Below are positions 17,076-24,908 of a stretch of DNA of 64,000 nucleotides, one piece after another. The notes under the pieces were generated by a model, which saw only the letters and a program-made list of their open reading frames with translations, made no database searches and had not been told where the DNA came from. Position numbers and translations under genes: made by a program. This DNA comes from Pelomonas sp. Root1237 (GTDB lineage: Bacteria > Pseudomonadota > Gammaproteobacteria > Burkholderiales > Burkholderiaceae_C): the NCBI RefSeq assembly GCF_001425055.1, contig NZ_LMDK01000005.1, forward strand, positions 57,735 through 121,734, in the 5' to 3' direction. Position 1 is the stretch's first letter. The number at the start of each line of letters is the position of its first letter.

Positions 17076-17683
17076 GCGGCGTTGCCGGTTGGTATGGCAA
17101 GTTGCCGGCGCTCGGCGATTTCGCGTCGCGCCGGCTGACTCCGGAATGGATCGCTCAATGGGATTGCTGGCTGGCCGCCGGCCTGCACCAGTTGCGCGTG
17201 GACGCGCCCGATACCTGGCTGAACGACTACCTCGCCAGCCCGGCCTGGCGATTCGCGCTGCTGCCTGGTGCCTTGCCTGATGGCTCGGGTGAAGGTCTGC
17301 GTGTCGGCGTGATGATCCCTTCGGTAGACCGCGTCGGGCGCTACTTCCCCCTCGTCGTCATCAGCCCGCCATTGCAGCGGCCGAGCGATGGTGCTCAGGT
17401 GGCCGCGCTGTGGCACTGGGCTGGCCAACTCGAGGAGATCGCCGTCAACGCGCTTCATGACGACTGGAGTGCCGAGACGCTGGACGCCGCCTTGGCCGAC
17501 GTTCCGTCTCCGACCTCCCCGCCCGACAACGGCCTGCCGCCGGCCCTGGCCGCTCTGCTGAGTCAGGCCGCCTGGGACGGCCTGCAAGGCTGCAGCCTGT
17601 GGCTGCATGCCGGTGGCGGCCCGAGCGTGCAGCCCGCCCTCCCCCAAGGCGCGGCCTTCGCCGCCCTTTTCAGACCCGACTGA
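17072..17683 (+). CDS. tagF: T6SS-associated protein TagF
   Basis: The 203-residue protein starts at GTG in a GTGA overlap with tssM. It opens with the TagF signature GWYGKLPALGDFASRRL, followed by WDCWLAAGL and VGRYFPLVV. TagF is a cytoplasmic post-translational repressor in threonine-phosphorylation-regulated T6SSs, acting independently of the phosphatase. It completes, with the FHA and PP2C genes, three of the four pathway components; the kinase is not here. The ATG at 16814 lies inside tssM and yields a shadow leader. Confidence 0.9.
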   Translation: MSGVAGWYGKLPALGDFASRRLTPEWIAQWDCWLAAGLHQLRVDAPDTWLNDYLASPAWRFALLPGALPDGSGEGLRVGVMIPSVDRVGRYFPLVVISPPLQRPSDGAQVAALWHWAGQLEEIAVNALHDDWSAETLDAALADVPSPTSPPDNGLPPALAALLSQAAWDGLQGCSLWLHAGGGPSVQPALPQGAAFAALFRPD

Positions 17684-17690
17684 GGACGCC

Positions 17691-19520
17691 ATGAGCGACT
17701 GGACCCCCAATTACGGCCAACTCTCGGCCCCCGCTCCTGCCTGGGCCGCCAAGCGGCCGATCCGCATCGCGCTGCTGGGCGACTTCGGCGCGGGCGCCGC
17801 GGCCGGCCGCCTGGACACCGGCGATGAGCTCACCCGCCGCAAGCCGCGCGCCGTCGAATTCGATTCGCTCGAAGACTGGTTGGGCCAGCAGAACATCACG
17901 CTGAACCTTCCGGTGGGCACCGACGGCGCGCCGGTCGAGATCCCGCTCGCCGACCTGGACTCCTTCCACCCCGACACGCTGTTCCGCGAGCTGGATCTGT
18001 TCAAGAAGCTCAATGACCTGCGCAAGCGCCTGAACAACACCGCCAGCTTCGACAAGGCCGCCGCCGAGGTCGCCAAGTTCGCCGGCAGCACCCAGAAGGC
18101 CTCGCGCGCGGGCCGCGGCGCGCGCGCTCGCGGCGCCAGCCCGTCGGCCGGCGCCCGACTGGACGATTTCGCGCGACTGACCGGCCGCGCGAGCGCCCCT
18201 GACAGCGGCGGCGGCATCGACACGCTGCTGCGCAACGTCATCGGCCCCTTCGTCGTGCCGGCGGCCAAGCCCGAGAAGGCGGGTCTGTTGAACACGTTGG
18301 ACGCCGCGATTGCCGACGGCATGCGTGCCGTGCTGCACCAGGCCGACTTCCAGGCCACCGAGTCGCTGTGGCGCGGCGTCGACTTCCTGCTTCGCCGCCT
18401 GGAGACCGGGCCGATGCTGCAGGTCCACCTGATCGACATCAGCGCCGAGGAGTTCGCCGCCGACCTGAGCGCCAGCGACGACCTGACCGACAGCGGCCTG
18501 TACCGCCTGCTGGTGAGCAAGCCCGCCGAGGCCAAGGACGGCGGCTACACCTACGTCGCCGGCCTCTACCAGTTCGAGGCCACGCCGCCGCACACCGAGC
18601 TGCTGGGCCGCATGGCCAAGGTCGCCGCCGCCGCCGGTGCGACCTTCTTCACCGCGATGGCGGTGGATGACCTCAGCAACCCGCGCAACCCGCCCCATCA
18701 GCTGGTTGTCGATGCCTTCGCCGCGCTGCGCGGCCTGCCGGAGTCCAAGCGCCTGGCCCTGCTCGGCCCGCGCTTCCTGATGCGCCACCCCTACGGCAAG
18801 CGCAGCGATCCGATCTCATCCTTCGCCTTCGAGGAATTCACGATGGCCGACGGCCTGGGCGGGCTGCTGTGGGGTCACCCGGCGCTGCTGGCACTGACGG
18901 TGCTGGCCGGCCAGAACGGCGCGCCCAACGTCAACGACCTGCCCTTCCACCACTTCGTCGATGCCGACGGCGACAGCACGGCCCTGCCCTGCACCGAGCG
19001 CTTCATTTCCTCGATGGTGGCGACCGAACTGGGCCGCTACGGCATCAAGGCGCTGATGGCGCACAAGGGCGAACCGCTGGTGCAGCTCACCGGCCCGGAC
19101 ACCGTGGCGGGTGTCTTCACGCCGCCGGCCGCCGGCGCCGCCAAGCCGGGCGCGCGCATGGGCGTGGAGCTGGCCGTGCGCAGCAAGTTGGCCGAGCCCG
19201 TCCAGCGGCCAGCGCGCAAGGGCACCGCCAATGCCGAGCCTGAGGTATCGGACGACGCGGCTGCAGAAGCCGACGCCGAGGCCAATACCGCCACCTCATC
19301 AGACAGCTCGCCCGACAGCAGTGACCTGGACGCCCTGCTCGCCGGCTTGAATTCGGATGACGCCGCGCCCGCACCCGAACCAGCGGCATCGGACAGCGAC
19401 GACCTCGATGCGCTGCTCGCGAGTCTGAACGACGACAGCCCGGCGATCGAATCTGCCGCCGCAGACAGCGAATCCGATGTGGATGCGGAACTGGAAGCGC
19501 TGTTGAAGTCACTGAGTTGA
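17691..19520 (+). CDS. TssB-TssC-like fused sheath-type protein with acidic repeated tail
   Basis: The 609-residue protein reads as two sheath-like parts. Residues about 15-120 resemble TssB (IALLGDFGAG, then DLDSFHPDTLFRELDLFKKLNDLRKRL). After a Gly/Ala/Arg-rich linker, residues about 190-490 resemble TssC (ATESLWRGVDFLLRRLETG, LQVHLIDISAEEFAADL, HPYGKRSDPISSFAFEEF). In ordinary T6SSs TssB and TssC are separate polypeptides. The tail (about 520-609) is strongly acidic with three copies of a DLDALLAxLN-like motif. It may be a sheath variant, a sheath-interacting regulator or part of a second contractile structure. It starts 7 bases after tagF. The 144 bases that follow hold nothing recognisable except the next ribosome binding site. 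Confidence 0.7.
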   Translation: MSDWTPNYGQLSAPAPAWAAKRPIRIALLGDFGAGAAAGRLDTGDELTRRKPRAVEFDSLEDWLGQQNITLNLPVGTDGAPVEIPLADLDSFHPDTLFRELDLFKKLNDLRKRLNNTASFDKAAAEVAKFAGSTQKASRAGRGARARGASPSAGARLDDFARLTGRASAPDSGGGIDTLLRNVIGPFVVPAAKPEKAGLLNTLDAAIADGMRAVLHQADFQATESLWRGVDFLLRRLETGPMLQVHLIDISAEEFAADLSASDDLTDSGLYRLLVSKPAEAKDGGYTYVAGLYQFEATPPHTELLGRMAKVAAAAGATFFTAMAVDDLSNPRNPPHQLVVDAFAALRGLPESKRLALLGPRFLMRHPYGKRSDPISSFAFEEFTMADGLGGLLWGHPALLALTVLAGQNGAPNVNDLPFHHFVDADGDSTALPCTERFISSMVATELGRYGIKALMAHKGEPLVQLTGPDTVAGVFTPPAAGAAKPGARMGVELAVRSKLAEPVQRPARKGTANAEPEVSDDAAAEADAEANTATSSDSSPDSSDLDALLAGLNSDDAAPAPEPAASDSDDLDALLASLNDDSPAIESAAADSESDVDAELEALLKSLS

Positions 19521-19667
19521 TCGCAAGGGCAGTGATGACCCCGACGCTCGGAGTCAGCACGCCAGACACGCGCCGCAACGCACTCATCGAGTGCTCCCGA
19601 CGCAGCATGACGCCGATGCCGGGAGCCTCGGCCACTCTTTTCAATCAACCGCCTACTAGGGGGAATG

Positions 19668-21353
19668 ATGGCTCAGGTCAATCTGCCGCAGACGCTTGGC
19701 GTCGCTTACTGGGACAAGCAGAAATCCGCGCTGGCCAAGGCCGCGAAAGCCCCGGCCACCAAGTTGCCGGACGCGCTCAAGGAACTCACCAAGCAGCATC
19801 TCGCGCTCGACTGGGATGCCTACGGCACCGACAAGCTCAAGACCGCCGATGACGCCAAGGCCCGCGCCGCCGAGCTCGATGCGGCCGTCAAGGGCAAGAT
19901 CAAGGCGCTGCTGAGCCAGGCGCAGGCGGTGGAGACCGCGGCGACCAGCTTCGAGAGCGAAGCAAAGAAGGACAAGGCCTTCCCCAAGGAGCCGCTCACG
20001 GCGGCAGCGGCCATCGTCAAGGCGGCCAAGGAGTACCGTGCCGACGTGGACACGGCCGTCACGGCGGCCCGCAAGGCGCTGGACGCCAAGACGCAGGAGC
20101 TGGCCGCGCAGAAGTCCGCCAGCGGCCCGAGCAGCGCCGTCATCGCCAAGCAGACCAAGCTGCTGAAGAGCAAGCTGCTGACGGCCATCGCCCTGCTGCG
20201 CAAGCCCCAGCCCAATGCACGGCCGATGCGGTTCATGATCGTGCTGGGCAAGACCAGCGCCAGCCTGGCCCTGGCCTATGCGGTCGGCCCCGCGCAGGAG
20301 AAGCTTCTCAAGGGCCTGATGCCCGGTGAAGCGCCCTTCAAGGTCCTGAAGGACATGAAGGCCGTCGTGGTGTGGGAGAAGAACGCGCTCACCTTCGTCA
20401 GCGACCGCCTGGCCAGCACCACCCTCAAGAAGGTGCAGCTCTGGCTCAAGAAGCTGCTCAAGCTCAACCTGAAGATGCGGGTGCGCAAGTCGACCGGCGA
20501 GGTCGAGGAGACCGAAGGCGAGGACATCCCCGAACACCTGCTCAAGGCCGATCCGGCCGATGCCGCGGACGACCTGGGCCGCGAGGAATTCATGGAACGC
20601 ATGGCCTCGCTGGATGCCGACATCAAGGCCGGCCTGCGCGGCCCCTCGGCGGCGCGCATCAAGGAGCTGATGGCCGAGATCGCCAAGCTGACCAAGGCCG
20701 ACAAGTATGGCGATGCCGACGCCGAGCTCGACGAGATCGAGGCCCTGCTTGCCGGTGGCGAGGATGACGGGGCCGACGAGCAGGAGGACGAGCAGGACGC
20801 GGACGCGTCGACCGAGAAGGCGTCTGGCGGCGCGCAGGTCAGCTTCATGAAGCGCTTCGCTGGCCTGCAGGCGGGCATCAAGGCCGGGCTGGCCGGCGCG
20901 GACGCCGCCCGCATCAAGGAGCTGGTGGCCGGCATCACCCAGCTGTCCAAGGCCGGCAAATTCGCCGACTCGGAGAAGGTGCTCGACGCGATCGAGGCGC
21001 TGCTGAAGAAGGGCGGCGGCGCTGCGGCCAACAGCGGCTCAAGCTCTGGCAAAAGTGCCGCCCAGGCCATGGACGAATGGAAGACCCGCCGCGCGGCCGC
21101 CGTGAACTCGCTCAAGTCGGTCGCGACCAAGGTGGCCAATGCCAAGCACGCCAGCTCGGCCAAAGCCATCATCGAGCTGCAGGCGGTGATCAAGAACCTG
21201 ACGGCCGAGCCGGCCACGCTGCAGCAGGTCAACGAGCTGCAGCGGTGGCTGGCCGACGACGACGTCGTCGCCGATGTGTGCGAACTGGCCGAAGACATCC
21301 GCACGCCACTGCTGGGTGCCCTGAGCCAGCTGCGTACGGCCATCACGGCCTGA
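19668..21353 (+). CDS. Uncharacterised Lys/Ala-rich helical protein with internal duplication
   Basis: I recognise no family in this 561-residue protein. It is almost entirely predicted helix and coiled coil, with no signal peptide. Two copies of a roughly 54-residue unit occur at about residues 307-361 and 393-446 (FMERMASLDADIKAGLRG and FMKRFAGLQAGIKAGLAG; then AARIKELMAEI and AARIKELVAGI; ending DEIEALL and DAIEALL). An acidic stretch separates them. The second of two consecutive ATGs is chosen because AGGGGG lies 4 bases before it. It leads a same-strand set with the metallopeptidase-like, oxygenase-like and hydrophobic-hairpin genes, so a role as scaffold, chaperone or toxin part is possible. 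Confidence 0.6.
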   Translation: MAQVNLPQTLGVAYWDKQKSALAKAAKAPATKLPDALKELTKQHLALDWDAYGTDKLKTADDAKARAAELDAAVKGKIKALLSQAQAVETAATSFESEAKKDKAFPKEPLTAAAAIVKAAKEYRADVDTAVTAARKALDAKTQELAAQKSASGPSSAVIAKQTKLLKSKLLTAIALLRKPQPNARPMRFMIVLGKTSASLALAYAVGPAQEKLLKGLMPGEAPFKVLKDMKAVVVWEKNALTFVSDRLASTTLKKVQLWLKKLLKLNLKMRVRKSTGEVEETEGEDIPEHLLKADPADAADDLGREEFMERMASLDADIKAGLRGPSAARIKELMAEIAKLTKADKYGDADAELDEIEALLAGGEDDGADEQEDEQDADASTEKASGGAQVSFMKRFAGLQAGIKAGLAGADAARIKELVAGITQLSKAGKFADSEKVLDAIEALLKKGGGAAANSGSSSGKSAAQAMDEWKTRRAAAVNSLKSVATKVANAKHASSAKAIIELQAVIKNLTAEPATLQQVNELQRWLADDDVVADVCELAEDIRTPLLGALSQLRTAITA

Positions 21354-21387
21354 ACGCCTCCATCCAACGGATCACAGGAACTCAGTC

Positions 21388-22959
21388 ATGGGAAAGACCA
21401 ATCTCCGCGAAGTGCTCGAAGCCATCGGCTCGACCAAGGACGGGATGACCGAGGAGAAGGATGCTGTCGCGCTGCTGGACATGCACCTGAAGGAAGTGCA
21501 GGGCTGCCAGCACACCGACGCTCTGGAAGACCTCGTCAAGGTTCGCGACGGCGCCAAGCGCGCCCTGGACATCACCTTCAAGGTGCGCACCGACAGCCAG
21601 TTGGCCCGCTCGCACGCCGAGCCGCTGGTGCAAGCGCTGGCGCCGCTGGAGCGGCTGATCGAGCGGCTGCAGAAGGAGGCGCCAAAGGAGGCGCCGAAAG
21701 GCCCCAAGGCGCAGGCGCCCGTCAAAGGCAGCGAGCCCAAGGGCAAGGACGCTCCCGTGCCGGAGGTGCTGCCGCCGGCACTCAAGAATGTCCAGGAAGC
21801 CATGGAAAAGGGCGAACTGGCGGGCAAGCTGGCCGAACCCAAGTTCCGCGGCGAGGTGATGGACTACCTCGAGACCGTCAAGGGCAAGCCGACCGAGGGC
21901 GTGAAGAAGGAGCTGCTGAACGCGCTGCGGTCAGCGCCGAAGACGGACACGGCGCTGCGCCAGAAGGTGTTCGAGAAGGCCTTCGCCTGCTCGCTGGACA
22001 GCGTCAAGACCGACGACAACGGGGAAGCGCCGGCACCCGTGCCACCGCACGTCCTCGACAAGGCCGTGGACATCCTGGCGACCTTCCCTGCCGAGCATCT
22101 GCCCGAGAAGTGGAAGCTGAACGCGGTACCGGGCAAGGGAACGTCCGGTACCTACATCCCGGAGACGCAGCTCGCCCAGTTCGACTTCGGCGAGGACGAT
22201 GCCAATTTCGATCAGGACTACCTCAACGCGGTGGCTGGCGATCCGCTGGAGGGGACCAAGTGCTTCGATGTGATGGTGCGCCATGAACTCGGCCACGCCG
22301 TCCACGCGACCAAGAACGGCAAGGCGTTGACCGACTCCATGGACGGCGGCCAGTGGCGTGGCCACAAGACGCTGGCCGCCGTCGTTACGGAGCTGGACGA
22401 CCTCGTCACGTCCCTGGCTGCGGAACTCAAGTCCAGGCTCGACATGACCGACGACGCCAAGCCCGAGCTGCTGCGCTGGCTGAACACCGTGCAGGCAACC
22501 AAGCTGCAAGGCAATGACGTCGGTCTGAAGCAGGACTTCGCGACCGCCACCTTCGAATTCTTCGGCCCCAAATCCGAGGCGATGAAGAAGGTTGCGGCCC
22601 GCGGGCAGAAGATGACGGTGTTGAAGGACGCGCTTGACCTGGGCCAGGCCTTCTTCAAGGTCGTCCGCCAGGGCATCCAGCCCAACGCCTTCTTCAGCCT
22701 CGGCCCCGATCCCGTGGCGCACAACGGCCGCGTCTATCTGGATTCCGGCCTGGGCGACGACGGCTGGGTGAGCTTCGCCGCCCCCACGCGCAAGAAGATG
22801 GTCTCGATGTACCAGTACCGCGCCCCCGGCGAATGGTTTGCGGAGTTCTATGCCACCGTGAACAACGGCAATGCCGACGTTCGCAAGAAGGGCAAGTCGG
22901 CCTACCCCGCCGCCTATTCCTGGATGCAGGAAAAGGGCATGCTGGTCTACAAGGATTGA
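21388..22959 (+). CDS. Putative zinc metallopeptidase (HELGH motif), candidate T6SS effector
   Basis: The 523-residue protein has a zincin motif HELGH (residues 299-303) in CFDVMVRHELGHAVH. A plausible downstream glutamate ligand lies in PGEWFAEFYA (residues 482 or 486), about 180 residues later. The N-terminal 110 residues are helical, followed by a Lys/Pro-rich linker (PKEAPKGPKAQAP), so binding and catalytic parts look separate. No signal peptide or membrane helix is present, consistent with a cytoplasmic or apparatus-delivered protein. The catalytic call rests on the motif and flanking pattern; no known peptidase family was recognised. It sits 34 bases after the helical-repeat gene and 25 bases before the oxygenase-like gene. 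Confidence 0.65.
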   Translation: MGKTNLREVLEAIGSTKDGMTEEKDAVALLDMHLKEVQGCQHTDALEDLVKVRDGAKRALDITFKVRTDSQLARSHAEPLVQALAPLERLIERLQKEAPKEAPKGPKAQAPVKGSEPKGKDAPVPEVLPPALKNVQEAMEKGELAGKLAEPKFRGEVMDYLETVKGKPTEGVKKELLNALRSAPKTDTALRQKVFEKAFACSLDSVKTDDNGEAPAPVPPHVLDKAVDILATFPAEHLPEKWKLNAVPGKGTSGTYIPETQLAQFDFGEDDANFDQDYLNAVAGDPLEGTKCFDVMVRHELGHAVHATKNGKALTDSMDGGQWRGHKTLAAVVTELDDLVTSLAAELKSRLDMTDDAKPELLRWLNTVQATKLQGNDVGLKQDFATATFEFFGPKSEAMKKVAARGQKMTVLKDALDLGQAFFKVVRQGIQPNAFFSLGPDPVAHNGRVYLDSGLGDDGWVSFAAPTRKKMVSMYQYRAPGEWFAEFYATVNNGNADVRKKGKSAYPAAYSWMQEKGMLVYKD

Positions 22960-22984
22960 AGCCGCGCCCAGCGGGACATCGACG

Positions 22985-23614
22985 ATGACGCCTGCACCGG
23001 ATGAGGGGCCAGCAGCCCAGCTGCTGCAGCTGTTCGCCGTGCCGCTGGCGTTGGTGGAAGGCGTGCTGGACGAGGCCGCCAACGCCGAGCTGGCGGAATG
23101 GATCCTGCTGGAGCGCGAGCTTGGCGAAGGCGTGCAACGCAGCGTCGTCGGCGGCTGGCATTCCCAGGCGGATCTGCCGGCACGGCGCGTGCAGCCCCTG
23201 GACGCCTTCTTCGGCACGCTCATCGAACAGGTGCGCGGCGTCCATGCCCGCGTCGGCAGCGGCGTGGACTACGAAGCCCGCTTCATGCTGCAGGCTTGGG
23301 CGACGGTGCTCGAACGCGGGCACTATGTGCAGGTCCACGATCACGTGGATGCGCACTGGTCGGCCGTGTACTACGTCGACGCGGGCGACTGCGACGACGA
23401 CGCCTCGGGCCGCATCAGCTGGATCAATCCGATCGGCTCGCACCGCTCCATGCCGGGCGCGGAGCTGATCCCGACGACCTTCAGCGTCACACCTCGCACC
23501 GGCTTGCTGGCCATCTTCCCCGGCTGGCTGCGGCACTCGGTGGAGCCCTACCAGGGCGACCGGCCGCGCATCGTCATCGCGGCCAACATCGAAGTGCAGC
23601 GCCGCCCGCGGTAA
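22985..23614 (+). CDS. 2-oxoglutarate/Fe(II)-dependent oxygenase-like protein
   Basis: The 209-residue protein carries a facial-triad pattern: HVD at residues 120-122 (VHDHVDAHWSAVYYVDAG) and a distal His184 in FPGWLRHSVEP. The downstream Arg of RPRIVIAANI suits 2-oxoglutarate binding. The order and spacing fit the putative 2OG-Fe(II) oxygenase group similar to TIGR02466. Such enzymes hydroxylate proteins or small molecules in the cytoplasm. The ATG at 22985 starts 25 bases after the metallopeptidase-like gene; an ATG at 22871 is inside that gene. Its position suggests a modification enzyme for a neighbouring product, which is inference. Confidence 0.75.
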   Translation: MTPAPDEGPAAQLLQLFAVPLALVEGVLDEAANAELAEWILLERELGEGVQRSVVGGWHSQADLPARRVQPLDAFFGTLIEQVRGVHARVGSGVDYEARFMLQAWATVLERGHYVQVHDHVDAHWSAVYYVDAGDCDDDASGRISWINPIGSHRSMPGAELIPTTFSVTPRTGLLAIFPGWLRHSVEPYQGDRPRIVIAANIEVQRRPR

Positions 23615-23707
23615 GCAGCCGGGGAACTTCCGGACCGGCGCAGTCACACATGGCGGCGCCTTGCATGCGCATCGCCGCTGCCATTTCATTCCGACTGAGA
23701 CACCACC

Positions 23708-24892
23708 ATGGTCAAGAAGACGATCACCATCACCGAGGACATCCCGGGTACGGACGATCTCAAGCCACCCAAGCTGGAGGCCACCTACGAATTCGAGAGT
23801 GGCGGCGACGAGGCCCATGAGCGAGTCAAGTTCGATTACATCGCCAAGAATTTCGAAGCCGAGATGCGCAAGAAGTTCAAGAAGCAGATCGAGGGCTTTG
23901 CGCTGCCGTTGAGTTCCATGCAAAAGGAAATCGACGCGATGAAGAAGGCCTACAACGACATGACCACGGAGACCGACCCGCTCAAGCTCGTGGAGCAGAT
24001 CAAGGCGGCGTCCGGCAGCAAGAAGTCGCTCGACACCAAGATCAAGGAATACAACGACTACCTCAAGGACGCGGTCAAGAACACCATCGAGCAGCAGATC
24101 CTGGTCTGGGCCGAGAAGATCGAGAAAGATGCCGAGGTCGAGGCCAAGAAAAAGATCAAGAGCGACATCCGCTGGAAGAAGTTCCGCCACGTGGCCGGCG
24201 CCGTCATCAAGGGCGTGCTGATCCTCGGCGCCGCCGCCGCCGCCATTGCACTGACCATCGTCACCTTTGGCGCCGCGGCGCCTGCCATCGCCGCGCTGGG
24301 TGTCGCCTTCGCCAGCCTCGGCGGGCTGACCGCCCTGGTCAAGGTTGGCCGGGACATCAAGGGCAAGTACGACCTGGAAAAGCGCGCCCTGGCCAATCTG
24401 GAGGCCGATCTGAAGGTCATCCAGACCCACCTGGGCAGCATCGCCAACAAGACGGCCGGCCTGCCCAAGCATCTGGACGATGCTTCCCGCATGTGCACCG
24501 AGCGCCGCGGCATGATCCAGGCCACCCGCGCCGTGCTGGACAAGCTCGCCGTGAAGGCCCGGGAAGCCCAGGACAAGATGGAGGTGGTCAAGGCGGCCGG
24601 CGACTTCAAGGGCATCACCAAGCAGGCTGCCGTGCTGAAGAAGCTGCACGACGAGCAAACCAAGGCGCAGACCGCCATCGAACAGGCCCAGCAGCGCGAC
24701 AAGGAGTTCGAGGCCTTCATCGACAAGGCCCGCGGCGTCGTCGGCGACCTTGAGAAGATCCCGGTCCTGGCCCCGCGCACCCTCCTTGAGACCGTGAAGC
24801 AGTACGCCAACATGGACACGCTGATCAATGGCGCTGACCTGATCAGCTCGGTCGGCGGCTCTGCGGCCGGCCTGAAGGGCGCCGTGAAGTAA
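23708..24892 (+). CDS. Coiled-coil protein with long hydrophobic hairpin, pore-former-like
   Basis: The 394-residue protein has long charged helices (residues about 45-160 and 215-350) around one hydrophobic, Ala/Gly-rich stretch at about residues 164-212 (VIKGVLILGAAAAAIALTIV then FGAAAPAIAALGVAFASL). This architecture, soluble helices hiding a helical hairpin, resembles alpha-helical pore-forming proteins such as the ClyA/Hbl type. I see no sequence signature that proves it. There is no signal peptide. The N-terminus (KKTITITEDIPG) is beta-like. It ends the plus-strand run and converges with the caspase gene 16 bases away, with no clear terminator between them. Confidence 0.6.
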   Translation: MVKKTITITEDIPGTDDLKPPKLEATYEFESGGDEAHERVKFDYIAKNFEAEMRKKFKKQIEGFALPLSSMQKEIDAMKKAYNDMTTETDPLKLVEQIKAASGSKKSLDTKIKEYNDYLKDAVKNTIEQQILVWAEKIEKDAEVEAKKKIKSDIRWKKFRHVAGAVIKGVLILGAAAAAIALTIVTFGAAAPAIAALGVAFASLGGLTALVKVGRDIKGKYDLEKRALANLEADLKVIQTHLGSIANKTAGLPKHLDDASRMCTERRGMIQATRAVLDKLAVKAREAQDKMEVVKAAGDFKGITKQAAVLKKLHDEQTKAQTAIEQAQQRDKEFEAFIDKARGVVGDLEKIPVLAPRTLLETVKQYANMDTLINGADLISSVGGSAAGLKGAVK

Positions 24893-24908
24893 GGCTGCTG
24901 CGCCGGCC

